Shown piece by piece: positions 25,767 through 33,758 of a stretch of 64,000 bases of DNA. The notes below the pieces were generated by a model. That model was not told the origin of the DNA. It worked only from the letters and a program-made list of their open reading frames with translations, and made no database searches. A program made the translations under genes and the position numbers. Position 1 is the first letter of the stretch, and the number at the start of each line of letters is the position of its first letter. Origin of the DNA: Tenacibaculum sp. MAR_2009_124 (GTDB lineage: Bacteria > Bacteroidota > Bacteroidia > Flavobacteriales > Flavobacteriaceae); contig NZ_FNSF01000001.1 in the NCBI RefSeq assembly GCF_900105455.1, forward strand, positions 687,001 to 751,000. The letters run 5' to 3'.

Positions 25767-26207
25767 TTATTTATTATTAGATATAATTTCAATTGTTTGT
25801 TTTTTCTCTATAGGTTTTTTAATTCGGATATTTACTTTCGAATAATTCCAAACCCCGTTGGTTTTGTGAGCTATAATATCCATTACAGCTTTCCCTTTTG
25901 ATCCAATGATTCTAATAGTTGAATGTACTGTTTGACTATTATTACTGTAGGCAACTTCGCCTTCTAGTATAGACATTTTATCAATTGGTTCAATTTTTCC
26001 AAGTAAATCAAATATTTTTGGGTCAGTTTTTACCTTATCTAAAGCATCTTCATAAAGCTCAGTATCCGAATAAGCTTTAAAAATATCAGCTCCTATTTTT
26101 CCAAACTCCGTACTAACCACGAAAATTAAAAGGAAGAATATGATACAAAAAGATATTAACCACTTTAGATTTCGTTTCCACCAATTCCTTTCTAACCGTT
26201 GATTCAT
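25767..26207 (-). CDS. Coa1-like cytochrome oxidase assembly family membrane protein
   Basis: 146 residues. A basic N-terminus (NQRLERNWWKRN) leads into one transmembrane helix (LISFCIIFFLLIFVV), then an extracytoplasmic domain with SDTELYEDALDKVKTDPKIFDLLG and EGEVAYSNNSQTVHSTIRIIGSKGKAVMDI. This pattern matches the Coa1 family, which in mitochondria helps assemble cytochrome c oxidase; the bacterial members are mostly untested. Followed closely by the OmpH-like gene. Confidence 0.8.
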   Translation of the reverse strand: MNQRLERNWWKRNLKWLISFCIIFFLLIFVVSTEFGKIGADIFKAYSDTELYEDALDKVKTDPKIFDLLGKIEPIDKMSILEGEVAYSNNSQTVHSTIRIIGSKGKAVMDIIAHKTNGVWNYSKVNIRIKKPIEKKQTIEIISNNK

Positions 26208-26301
26208 TCTTTTGAAAGTGTTTTACTCAAATTATTCAAATGGTCGAAATTCCATTGTCACAAATATATAAAAGTGAGCATCTTGAGTATTCAAAAAAAA
26301 G

Positions 26302-27204
26302 TTAAAATTTAGCACTAATGGTTTTAATGACCCTTTCAACATCCTCTTGAAAATCGAACCAAATTATAGTCTCGTCTTTTCTAAACCATGTTCCTTGTCG
26401 TTTGGCAAAACGTCTTGTATTCTTTTTTATTTCATCAATAGCAAAATCTATTGTGAACTTACCACTGAAATAATCGAAAAGCTCTCTGTAACCAACAGTT
26501 TGAAGGGCATTTAAATGTTTATGAGGCAATAATGTTTCAACTTCTTCAAGCAATCCATTATTCATCATAATATCAACACGTTTATTAATACGTGCATACA
26601 TAATTTCTCTATCCGCTTTCAATCCAATTTTTATACTATTGAAATTTCGAGGGGCTTTCGGCTTATTTTTGTAAGAAGAATAGGTTTGTTCTGAGCCAAG
26701 GCATATTTCTAAGGCCCTTATTAGGCGATGCGGGTTGTCTATAGCAATTGAATTATAAGTTTCAATATCTAAGTCTTTTAACTGTTCTTGAAGAACATTA
26801 ATTCCTTCAGATTCTAGTTTTAAACTAAGGTTTTTCCTTATTTCAGGATCAACGTCTGGAAAATAATCTAAACCCTTTAAAACTGCATCAACATACAGTC
26901 CGCTGCCGCCAACCATAATTTGAATTGGAGATTTTTTAAAAAGTTCATCAAGTTTTAAAAGAGCATCCTTTTCAAATTGCCCCACATTGTAATCTTCAGA
27001 AATACTTCTGTTTTGAATAAAATGATGAGGTGCCATGGCAAGTTCATTGTCATTAGGAACAGCCGTTCCAATAGCCATTTCTTTATAAAACTGTCGAGAG
27101 TCACAAGAAATGATTTCGCAACCAAAGTGCTGTGCTAATTTTATACTTAAAGCTGTTTTTCCAATGGCTGTAGCTCCAACAATAGTAATAAGTGTATTTG
27201 TCAT
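26302..27204 (-). CDS. miaA: tRNA dimethylallyltransferase
   Basis: 300 residues. It transfers a dimethylallyl group to A37 of tRNAs that read UNN codons. The P-loop is GATAIGKTALS; DSRQFYKEM (D, S and R of the substrate pocket), GGSGLYVDAVLKG and the C-terminal RRFAKRQGTWFRKD are all present. Its ATG immediately follows the stop codon of the channel gene upstream on the same strand, so the two form a unit driven from 28049-28079. Confidence 0.95.
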   Translation of the reverse strand: MTNTLITIVGATAIGKTALSIKLAQHFGCEIISCDSRQFYKEMAIGTAVPNDNELAMAPHHFIQNRSISEDYNVGQFEKDALLKLDELFKKSPIQIMVGGSGLYVDAVLKGLDYFPDVDPEIRKNLSLKLESEGINVLQEQLKDLDIETYNSIAIDNPHRLIRALEICLGSEQTYSSYKNKPKAPRNFNSIKIGLKADREIMYARINKRVDIMMNNGLLEEVETLLPHKHLNALQTVGYRELFDYFSGKFTIDFAIDEIKKNTRRFAKRQGTWFRKDETIIWFDFQEDVERVIKTISAKF

Positions 27205-28023
27205 TTAATTATGAAGTTTACTTCCGCAGTGATTGCAATGGCTAGCGTCATCGTCATGGCCTTCTTCACCACAGTTTGGACATGCTTGAGTGTTTAAATG
27301 TAAATCTTGTGTTTTTGTCATTTCCGAAGATATAATTCCAGTCGGAACGGCAATAATACCATAACCGAGAATCATAATAATACTCGCAATTAACTGTCCG
27401 AAAGCAGTATGAGGAGCAATATCGCCATATCCAACAGTTGTTAAGGTAACAATCGCCCAATACACGCTTCTAGGAATACTCGTAAAGCCATTATCTCCTC
27501 CTTCAATTAAATACATGACAGTTCCAAGTATGATGCAAAGAATTAAAACAAAAAATAAGAAAACAGCAATTTTGGCCTTACTAGCTTTAAGTGCCTTTGC
27601 GAAATTATTACTTTCACCAATAAATCTTGCTAGTTTTAATATCCTAAAAACGCGCAGCAATCGCAACGCTCTTAGGGCAACTAAACTGTGAGTTCCAATA
27701 AAGAAAATGGATAGGTATTTAGGTATTGTCGATAAAAGATCAATAATACCATAAAAACTAAAAATGTACTTGGAAGGCTTATTGATAGCAAAAAGACGAA
27801 GAATATATTCTATAGAGAACAAAATAGTCAAAATCCATTCTCCAATATTTAAGGCACTGCCGTATTTAACTTGAATATCATCAACACTTTCTAGCATAAC
27901 AAAAAGTACGGATGAAAGTATAGCAATCATTAAAATAACATCAAATACCCTTCCTTCACGTGTATCGGCTTCATAAATAATTTCATGAAGCTTCTTTTTC
28001 CATTTATTTTGTTGGTTTTTCAA
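27205..28023 (-). CDS. Voltage-gated-like ion (potassium) channel with C-terminal zinc ribbon
   Basis: 272 residues from a TTG start (no ATG is available in frame). Six transmembrane helices: S4 carries regularly spaced Arg (LRALRLLRVFRILKLARF), and the pore helix is followed by the potassium selectivity filter TVGYGDI (about residues 193-199). The tail, after the last helix (GYGIIAVPTGIISSEM), contains CPNCGEEGHDDDASHCNHCGSKL, a four-Cys zinc ribbon, which is unusual for the channel family. miaA follows without a gap. Confidence 0.92.
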   Translation of the reverse strand: MKNQQNKWKKKLHEIIYEADTREGRVFDVILMIAILSSVLFVMLESVDDIQVKYGSALNIGEWILTILFSIEYILRLFAINKPSKYIFSFYGIIDLLSTIPKYLSIFFIGTHSLVALRALRLLRVFRILKLARFIGESNNFAKALKASKAKIAVFLFFVLILCIILGTVMYLIEGGDNGFTSIPRSVYWAIVTLTTVGYGDIAPHTAFGQLIASIIMILGYGIIAVPTGIISSEMTKTQDLHLNTQACPNCGEEGHDDDASHCNHCGSKLHN

Positions 28024-28048
28024 AAAATGATCAGTTGTTAAATATTAA

Positions 28049-28079
28049 CAAAAATATGTTTTTGGATGTTGCTTACCAA
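28049..28079 (-). promoter_or_regulatory. Promoter of the channel-miaA unit
   Basis: On the minus strand TTG (28077-28079), 20-bp spacer, perfect TATTTTTG (28049-28056). The predicted start near 28043 leaves about 20 nt before the TTG start codon at 28023, which supports that start. Confidence 0.65.
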
Positions 28080-28111
28080 ATTTCGTTTGTTATGATGGTA
28101 TAATGGTGTTA

Positions 28112-28807
28112 CTATTCGTAAACAGCTATAGCGCGAACAGGTGATCCAGTACCTCCTTTTATTTTTAAAGGTAGGGCAATAAAACGAAATCGACCTCTTC
28201 CAATTAATTTATGAAGATTGATCATGTTCTCATAGTGAGTAAACCCATAATCTCCACAAACATGATGTACTTTTTTATTTGAGACTCCAGGTACCCCAGG
28301 TGACATGGTTTCTACTCCAAAAGCGGCTATTTTTTTAGTACCTAAATATTCGGCACATTCAACTGTAATTCCTGGACCATCTTTCCAATTGTCGGTATTA
28401 AAATGTTTACGATAATGATCAGTATATAGTAAAACTGTATCACCTTGATGAATTTCAAGATTTTCTTTACGTAAGGCCTCTTCAATTTCTTTAGAGGAAA
28501 TGAGTTCTTTCAAGCCTTTATGAGAAAAATCTAAACATATTCCTTCGGTATAAAACATAGAGAGAGGCATAGTATCGATAGACTTCCCTTTGTGTTTTGC
28601 AGCCATATGATTGATGGCGTCAACATGTGTTCCAGTATGTTCACCTAATTCCAGTTTGTAAACACTAGGAGTGATTGTAGTTGGATTTTCAATGCCATCC
28701 CACTCTTCATGTGTATTATGAACAGACATTTTTACCTGTGGTAATCCTTTATAAACAGGCATGTCTTCATAAATTTCTTGACTTAAATCTATAATTTCTG
28801 GTGTCAA
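28112..28807 (-). CDS. Cyclase-family metal-dependent hydrolase (kynurenine formamidase-like)
   Basis: 231 residues from a TTG directly after the thioesterase stop codon. The family signature GEHTGTHVDAINHMA (H-x-G-T-H-x-D metal-binding motif, about residues 55-69) is intact, and DLSQEIYEDMPVYKG at the N-terminus is the usual opening. Relatives hydrolyse N-formylkynurenine or related amides and lactones; the substrate here is not known, and no other kynurenine pathway gene is nearby. It forms a tight unit with the thioesterase and the anchored protein upstream. Confidence 0.9.
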   Translation of the reverse strand: MTPEIIDLSQEIYEDMPVYKGLPQVKMSVHNTHEEWDGIENPTTITPSVYKLELGEHTGTHVDAINHMAAKHKGKSIDTMPLSMFYTEGICLDFSHKGLKELISSKEIEEALRKENLEIHQGDTVLLYTDHYRKHFNTDNWKDGPGITVECAEYLGTKKIAAFGVETMSPGVPGVSNKKVHHVCGDYGFTHYENMINLHKLIGRGRFRFIALPLKIKGGTGSPVRAIAVYE

Positions 28808-29353
28808 TTACAATTCAATTTTTACGTTGTAAGCTTCTAAGTCTTTAATGTAGTTATGAGCAATAAAGTCTTTACTGTCAAATTCTTCCTGACGTTTCTT
28901 TTTCATTTCAATACGTTTAACGGCTTTTAAAAACCTTCGCATTTCTATTTCGTCATTAATAATAATTCCAGGAACAGCTTTTCCTTTTCCATTTTCATCC
29001 TTCGCTACCATGGTAAAGTAAGAAGAGTTGCAATGATTTACTTTTCCTGTTTGAATGTTTTGAGATTCAACTCTAATTCCTACCACCATTGAAGTTTTAC
29101 CGACAAAATTAATGGACGCTCTCATGGTAACTAACTCACCAACCTCAATAGGATTTAAAAAATCTACCGTATCCACCGAAGCAGTTACACAATAGGTAGC
29201 TGAGTGTTTAGACGCACAAGCAAATGCGATTTGATCCATTAGATTTAACACATAACCACCATGAATTTTACCACTAAAATTAGCATGAGCCGGCAGCATG
29301 AGTTCAGTAATAGATATTCTTGTGTCTTCTACATTAACAAATTTATTCTTCAT
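28808..29353 (-). CDS. Acyl-CoA thioesterase (hotdog fold)
   Basis: 181 residues. The hotdog core shows FSGKIHGGYVLNLMDQIAFACASKHS, with the catalytic-type Asp in LMD and the long central helix, followed by VTASVDTVDFLNPIEVGELV. This is the layout of YciA/ACOT-type acyl-CoA hydrolases, which release free fatty acids from CoA. The C-terminal 50 residues form a charged helical extension. It overlaps the upstream gene by 11 bp. Confidence 0.9.
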   Translation of the reverse strand: MKNKFVNVEDTRISITELMLPAHANFSGKIHGGYVLNLMDQIAFACASKHSATYCVTASVDTVDFLNPIEVGELVTMRASINFVGKTSMVVGIRVESQNIQTGKVNHCNSSYFTMVAKDENGKGKAVPGIIINDEIEMRRFLKAVKRIEMKKKRQEEFDSKDFIAHNYIKDLEAYNVKIEL

Positions 29354-29732
29354 TTTTTTCTATCGTACCACCCCTAAAATGCGGTGATTGTTCTTCTTCT
29401 ACTTTAGTAACAAAATATTTAGTATCTCCTAACCAAAAGAAAGTACCAAAACGCTCTTTATAATGTACTTTCACGTATCTTCCTTGATATTTTTGAAGAT
29501 TATCAATTACTTCCTTTTCTTTATCTTCTATGGAAAAAGAAAAAATTTGAGCTCCTGAAATACCTTGACTTATTTGGCCTTCCCAAGTTTTTATGGCAAT
29601 TCCTTTGTAGCTAATTTTAATTAATTCTCCCGAGCGAACACCTTCACTGTAAGGGATAAAATAGATAAAAGCATAATATAAACCAGCTATTAAAGCTATA
29701 ATTACCAGAATCAAGGCTAGTATTTTTTTCAT
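29343..29732 (-). CDS. Single-pass membrane protein, function unknown
   Basis: 129 residues. An N-terminal transmembrane helix (ILALILVIIALIAGLYYAFIYF) anchors a small extracytoplasmic domain: SEGVRSGELIKISYKGIAIKTWEGQI, then KYQGRYVKVHYKERFGTFFWLGDTKYFV. Short homologues are common in flavobacteria, where they are sometimes mislabelled as 6-phosphogluconate dehydrogenase; no dehydrogenase motif exists here. It heads the thioesterase-cyclase unit. A -7 box TACTTTTG lies on the minus strand at 29757-29764. Confidence 0.75.
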   Translation of the reverse strand: MKKILALILVIIALIAGLYYAFIYFIPYSEGVRSGELIKISYKGIAIKTWEGQISQGISGAQIFSFSIEDKEKEVIDNLQKYQGRYVKVHYKERFGTFFWLGDTKYFVTKVEEEQSPHFRGGTIEKNEE

Positions 29733-29780
29733 TGAAATATTTTAATTTTTGTATAACAAAAGTAAGGTTAAAATTTTGAC

Positions 29781-29810
29781 TTGTAAAATGAATTGAAATT
29801 GGTAAGTTTG
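29781..29810 (+). promoter_or_regulatory. Promoter of the GlmU-family gene
   Basis: TTG (29781-29783), 19-bp spacer, perfect TAAGTTTG (29803-29810). The predicted start near 29816 fits an ATG at 29832. Confidence 0.7.
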
Positions 29811-29831
29811 TCTTGCTGTAAAAATAAAAAA

Positions 29832-31007
29832 ATGAATTACATTTTATTTGATGGTGATGTGAGAAATGCCTTGTTACCATTTACATATACGAGGCCTGTG
29901 GCTGATATTAGAGTAGGAATTTTAACCATAAGAGAAAAGTGGGAAAAGTTTTTAGGAATAACTACCACAACCATTACTGAAGAGTATTTAGAGGAGAAGT
30001 TTCCAATGGTAGAAATGGAAATTAATATTTTATTAAATTCATCATATATACCAACGAAACCATTAGTTGAAATGGTTAAGAACCTTGAACCAAATCAGGC
30101 AATTTTTAAAGGTGAGGATGTAATTGCTTTTTATACAACAGACTCTCAAGAAGAAGTAGATTTTAGTGAATATGATCAAATTGAGTTTGATGATGATCTT
30201 ATTCAAATAAAAAATACCTGGAATATTTTTAATTTAAATGCTGAAGCGATTAGAGCTGATTTCGATTTAATTACCGAAGGAAGGAAGTCGCAGCCAATTC
30301 CAGAAACCGTTAATTGTATAAATAGAGAAGATATTTTTATTGAAGAAGGTGCTGAAATTACATTTGCAACTCTAAATGCTTCTAAAGGACCAATTTATAT
30401 CGGTAAGAATGCTTTGGTTATGGAAGGTTGTATGATAAGAGGCGCCTTTGCCATGGGAGAAAGCTCGGTATTGAAAATGGGAGCAAAAATTTATGGAGCA
30501 ACTACACTCGGACCTTATTGTAAAGTTGGAGGTGAAGTAAATAATTCGGTTTTATTTGAGCATTCAAATAAAGGACATGATGGTTATTTAGGAAATTCTG
30601 TTCTTGGTGAATGGTGTAATCTTGGTGCGGACACTAATAATTCTAATTTAAAAAACAATTATGCTGAAGTTCGTTTGTGGAACTATGAAACAGGAAGGTT
30701 TGCAAAAACAGGATTGCAATTTTGTGGATTGATGATGGGAGACCATTCTAAATGTGGAATCAATACCATGTTCAATACGGGTACGGTTATTGGAGTCTCT
30801 GCAAACATTTTTGGAAGTGGATTTCCAAGAAATTTTGTACCATCTTTCAGTTGGGGAGGAGCATCGGGCTTTACTGAGTATAAAACAAATAAAGTATTTG
30901 AAGTTGCAGAAGTAGTAATGAAAAGAAGAGGCTTAGAATTTGATGAGAAAGAAAAAAGAATACTCGACCATATATTTGAAGAAACAAAAAAATATAGAAA
31001 TTATTAA
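29832..31007 (+). CDS. GlmU-family sugar nucleotidyltransferase
   Basis: 391 residues from the ATG at 29832. The N-terminal half (YILFDGDVRNALLPFTYTRPVADIRVG) is a nucleotidyltransferase-like domain lacking the standard GxGTRM loop. The C-terminal half is a left-handed beta-helix acyltransferase-like domain (LNASKGPIYIGKNALVMEGCMIRG, then MGAKIYGATTLGPYCKVGGEV). This matches the Bacteroidetes 'alternative GlmU' type, presumed to act in UDP-N-acetylglucosamine or related sugar activation. It is a single gene with its own promoter and terminator. Confidence 0.88.
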   Translation: MNYILFDGDVRNALLPFTYTRPVADIRVGILTIREKWEKFLGITTTTITEEYLEEKFPMVEMEINILLNSSYIPTKPLVEMVKNLEPNQAIFKGEDVIAFYTTDSQEEVDFSEYDQIEFDDDLIQIKNTWNIFNLNAEAIRADFDLITEGRKSQPIPETVNCINREDIFIEEGAEITFATLNASKGPIYIGKNALVMEGCMIRGAFAMGESSVLKMGAKIYGATTLGPYCKVGGEVNNSVLFEHSNKGHDGYLGNSVLGEWCNLGADTNNSNLKNNYAEVRLWNYETGRFAKTGLQFCGLMMGDHSKCGINTMFNTGTVIGVSANIFGSGFPRNFVPSFSWGGASGFTEYKTNKVFEVAEVVMKRRGLEFDEKEKRILDHIFEETKKYRNY

Positions 31008-31010
31008 TTC

Positions 31011-31040
31011 AAAGCCTTACCGATAAAGTAAGGCTTTTTT
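31011..31040 (+). terminator. Terminator of the GlmU-family gene
   Basis: AAAGCCTTAC (31011-31020) / GTAAGGCTTT (31028-31037), 7-nt loop, T-run of six. Confidence 0.9.
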
Positions 31041-31167
31041 ATGGTAATTGAAAACTTATAACTTTCTAAGTTATTGATTTACTTTAAAATTGTAGTAAAT
31101 AAAAATGCTGAAAACTTAATAATATATATAAATTTTCCTTTTTTTGTAGTAACCAAATAACCAAACT

Positions 31168-32274
31168 ATGACTACTTTAAGAGTATTGTTACTTGCAATT
31201 TTATTTTTAAATCAGATTCCACTAAGTGCGCAATCGAATTCAAATAAAATAGAGCTTCCTCCAAGCTATATCATCAATGAGTTTCGTCAATTGTACGAAC
31301 AAAATAAATCTTTTAAATCGACTATTGATGATTCTTTTGAATACATCAAAAAAAATGATGCTAATAATTACTGGTATGAAAAGTCGCCTACAGATTTGTT
31401 TAAGTTTGTAGAGGACTGGTATTATTTTCTGCCATTAGTTGATGATGGATTAACTTATATTAGACGATTTGAGCAGTTTTATAAGAATAATCCGAAAGGA
31501 TTAGAAATGCTGTATGAAGAACCAGGCAAATCCTGGTTACAAAATTTTGCCATTGCGAGAGGTAAATATATGGACAGTAAAGCGTCTAGAAAAAAATTGG
31601 ATAAGTGGTTGAAGGATGCGTTGATAAATATAGACGATTACCAAGTTCCAGAAAAAGGGTTTCAATCTTTTAATGAGTTTTTTACAAGAGATTTGAAGTT
31701 AGGAGCTAGAACAATTGATTCGCCAACTGACAAAAGCATTTTCGTATCACCAGCGGATTGCGAGCTTGCAGCGATAAACTATAATATAAAGCTCGATACC
31801 AAGATAAATACAAAAGGGAGTGAGTATTTGGAAGTCGCAGAGATATTGAGTAATTCAAAATTTGCTAAAAAATTTAAAGAAGGTACTGTAGTTACCTTGA
31901 TTTTAGTTCCAACATCATATCATCATTTCCATTCTCCTGTTTCCGGTAAAATGCTAGAGTCTAATGAAAACCTCCCAGGAGCATTTTACGACAGAAGTAA
32001 AACAGGGACTTACCACAGAGGTTATTATATTATTGATACTGAAAAATACGGTCATATAGCTATGGTTCCTATTGGATTAGCGACCATAAATTCAATAAAT
32101 TTTGAAGAAAAATTCAGGAATGTTAAGGATTCAAAGCCTGTTGAAGTTCAGAAAGGAGAAAAACTTGGGCATTTTGCCTACGGAGGATCGAAGATTTTAA
32201 TTTTTATGGAAAAAGAACATATGACTGAGTTAAGTTTTTTACAAGGCCAAAGAATTGGAAGAATGAAAAATTAG
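31168..32274 (+). CDS. Secreted phosphatidylserine-decarboxylase-related protein
   Basis: 368 residues. MTTLRVLLLAILFLNQIPLSAQ is a signal peptide. The region from about 75 to 165 (WYYFLPLVDDGLTYIRRFEQFY, KSWLQNFAIARGKYMDSKAS) resembles the domain found ahead of the enzyme in one branch of the PSD family. The C-terminal half carries PSD landmarks: FNEFFTRDLK, SPADCEL, TSYHHFHSPVSGKM and FAYGGSKILIF. The last corresponds to the self-cleavage site, usually LGST; the Ser is kept but the context is altered (GGSK). An exported location is unusual for PSD, so a role other than phosphatidylethanolamine synthesis is possible. Confidence 0.85.
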   Translation: MTTLRVLLLAILFLNQIPLSAQSNSNKIELPPSYIINEFRQLYEQNKSFKSTIDDSFEYIKKNDANNYWYEKSPTDLFKFVEDWYYFLPLVDDGLTYIRRFEQFYKNNPKGLEMLYEEPGKSWLQNFAIARGKYMDSKASRKKLDKWLKDALINIDDYQVPEKGFQSFNEFFTRDLKLGARTIDSPTDKSIFVSPADCELAAINYNIKLDTKINTKGSEYLEVAEILSNSKFAKKFKEGTVVTLILVPTSYHHFHSPVSGKMLESNENLPGAFYDRSKTGTYHRGYYIIDTEKYGHIAMVPIGLATINSINFEEKFRNVKDSKPVEVQKGEKLGHFAYGGSKILIFMEKEHMTELSFLQGQRIGRMKN

Positions 32275-32300
32275 AGCTAGATCAAAATATTTTTTAAAAG

Positions 32301-32346
32301 AAACGGGCTTCAAGGTTAACTAAGTTAAAATTGAAGCCTGTTTTAG
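32301..32346 (+). terminator. Terminator of the PSD-like gene
   Basis: AACGGGCTTCAA (32302-32313) pairs over 12 positions (one G-U) with TTGAAGCCTGTT (32331-32342), followed by TT. Confidence 0.75.
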
Positions 32347-32448
32347 TTTTATGAAGTTCTGTGTGTTTTTAAGCCCTTTTTTAATAATATTGCAGTAGTT
32401 ATAAGTTTGATTGAACTTAGAAACTGCTAATGAGTAAACAGTTCGAAA

Positions 32449-33666
32449 TTGAAAAATGAAATAACAAACCAACAAGCCAAGGTGCCTGTTGTTATATTAA
32501 ATGGGTTTTTAGGCTCTGGAAAAACTACGACGTTGAGAAACCTACTCGTACAATCTAAAAAGAAAGAATTGTCTGTTTCGGTTGTTGTTAATGATATGAG
32601 CGAGCTTGATGTTGATGGCGAGTTAATTGCAGATACAGAAATTGTTAGAAAGGCCGATCATAATTTTGAGTCTATCCATTCTTGCGTATTGAGTAGTAAA
32701 AAAGGAATCCAAAAATTGGAGGAGGTACTCAAAAAGATGCTGTCAAATCATAAACCAGATTTAATCATTATTGAAACTTCTGGAAGCTGTCATCCGATGC
32801 CTTTGATAGAGTTCTTTAAATCGCAATTAGAATTCGATTTGACGGGAGTATTGGTGTTGGCAGATAGTTCTATGTTTGCACAGGATTATAATTATGGTGA
32901 ACAATTAATCCCTAGTTTACAAAACAACTTACAATCTCAAAAAAGAGATATGGTTAATTTGTTAGTAGAGCAAATAATGTTCTGTAGTCATTTGATTTTA
33001 ACAAAAGCAGATAGAATACCCGAAGGAAAGCTAGCTACAATTGCCCAATCCATTCATCCACTTAATCCTTATGTAGATGTACTTTCTGTACAATTTGGAA
33101 GGTTGGATTTCGATAGCATATTGAATTTACCAAGTTATGATTTTTTCAAAGTGGCAAAATTAATAGAAGAATTAAAACCTACGCTAGAGAAGGAGTTAGA
33201 TGCCGATCGACCTTATAATATGGTAACCAAAGTGATTAAAGATGATCGACCATTTCATCCTCAACGCCTATGGGAGGTTTGTCATAAATATTTAGATCAA
33301 CGAATTTATCGAAGTAAAGGTTTTTTTTGGCTGTGTACTCGTGATAAAATATCGTTATTATGGAATCAGGCGGCAGGGAACATTAGCCTTGAATTAATGG
33401 GGTATTGGCGTTCGGGGGTTTTAGAAGAAGAAAATAACAATCTTAGTGATGAGGAGCTAGAACAATTGGAAGAACTTTTGAACAAAGAAACAGGTCGTTT
33501 TGGGGATCGTCATTGTCATTTAACCGTTATTGGTGACAGAGATCATGTTGATCGATTTACCGAAGCTTTAAAAATGTGTTTTCTTACAGAAGAAGAAATT
33601 GATCATTGGGAATACGGACATGAATTCCAAGACCCTTGGCCAAAGAATATGGTGAAAATGGCTTAG
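32449..33666 (+). CDS. COG0523 (CobW/ZigA-type) GTPase with degraded metal motif
   Basis: 405 residues from a TTG start. The Walker A is GFLGSGKTTTL, Walker B region DLIIIETSGSCHPMPLIEFF, guanine motif LTKADRI, and the C-terminal CobW_C domain contains FWLCTRDKISLLWNQAAG and DRHCHLTVIGD. COG0523 GTPases deliver metals such as zinc or cobalt. The normally conserved CxCC metal site between switch I and Walker B is replaced by HSCVLSSKK, keeping only one Cys. Start uncertain: an ATG at 32430 opens a nine-codon frame that would fuse to this gene if one A of the five-A run at 32452-32456 were absent. Confidence 0.88.
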   Translation: MKNEITNQQAKVPVVILNGFLGSGKTTTLRNLLVQSKKKELSVSVVVNDMSELDVDGELIADTEIVRKADHNFESIHSCVLSSKKGIQKLEEVLKKMLSNHKPDLIIIETSGSCHPMPLIEFFKSQLEFDLTGVLVLADSSMFAQDYNYGEQLIPSLQNNLQSQKRDMVNLLVEQIMFCSHLILTKADRIPEGKLATIAQSIHPLNPYVDVLSVQFGRLDFDSILNLPSYDFFKVAKLIEELKPTLEKELDADRPYNMVTKVIKDDRPFHPQRLWEVCHKYLDQRIYRSKGFFWLCTRDKISLLWNQAAGNISLELMGYWRSGVLEEENNNLSDEELEQLEELLNKETGRFGDRHCHLTVIGDRDHVDRFTEALKMCFLTEEEIDHWEYGHEFQDPWPKNMVKMA

Positions 33667-33703
33667 AATATAAGAGTAATTTAATAATGAGATTTAAAAA
33701 TAA

Positions 33704-33730
33704 AAAAACTCCCAAGTAGGGAGTTTTTAT
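33704..33730. terminator. Bidirectional terminator
   Basis: AAAACTCCC / GGGAGTTTT with loop AAGTA, A-run before and T-run after, between the GTPase gene (+) and the pentapeptide-repeat gene (-). Confidence 0.85.
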
Positions 33731-33758
33731 TTTATATATATGTATTGGTTTACGAAGT

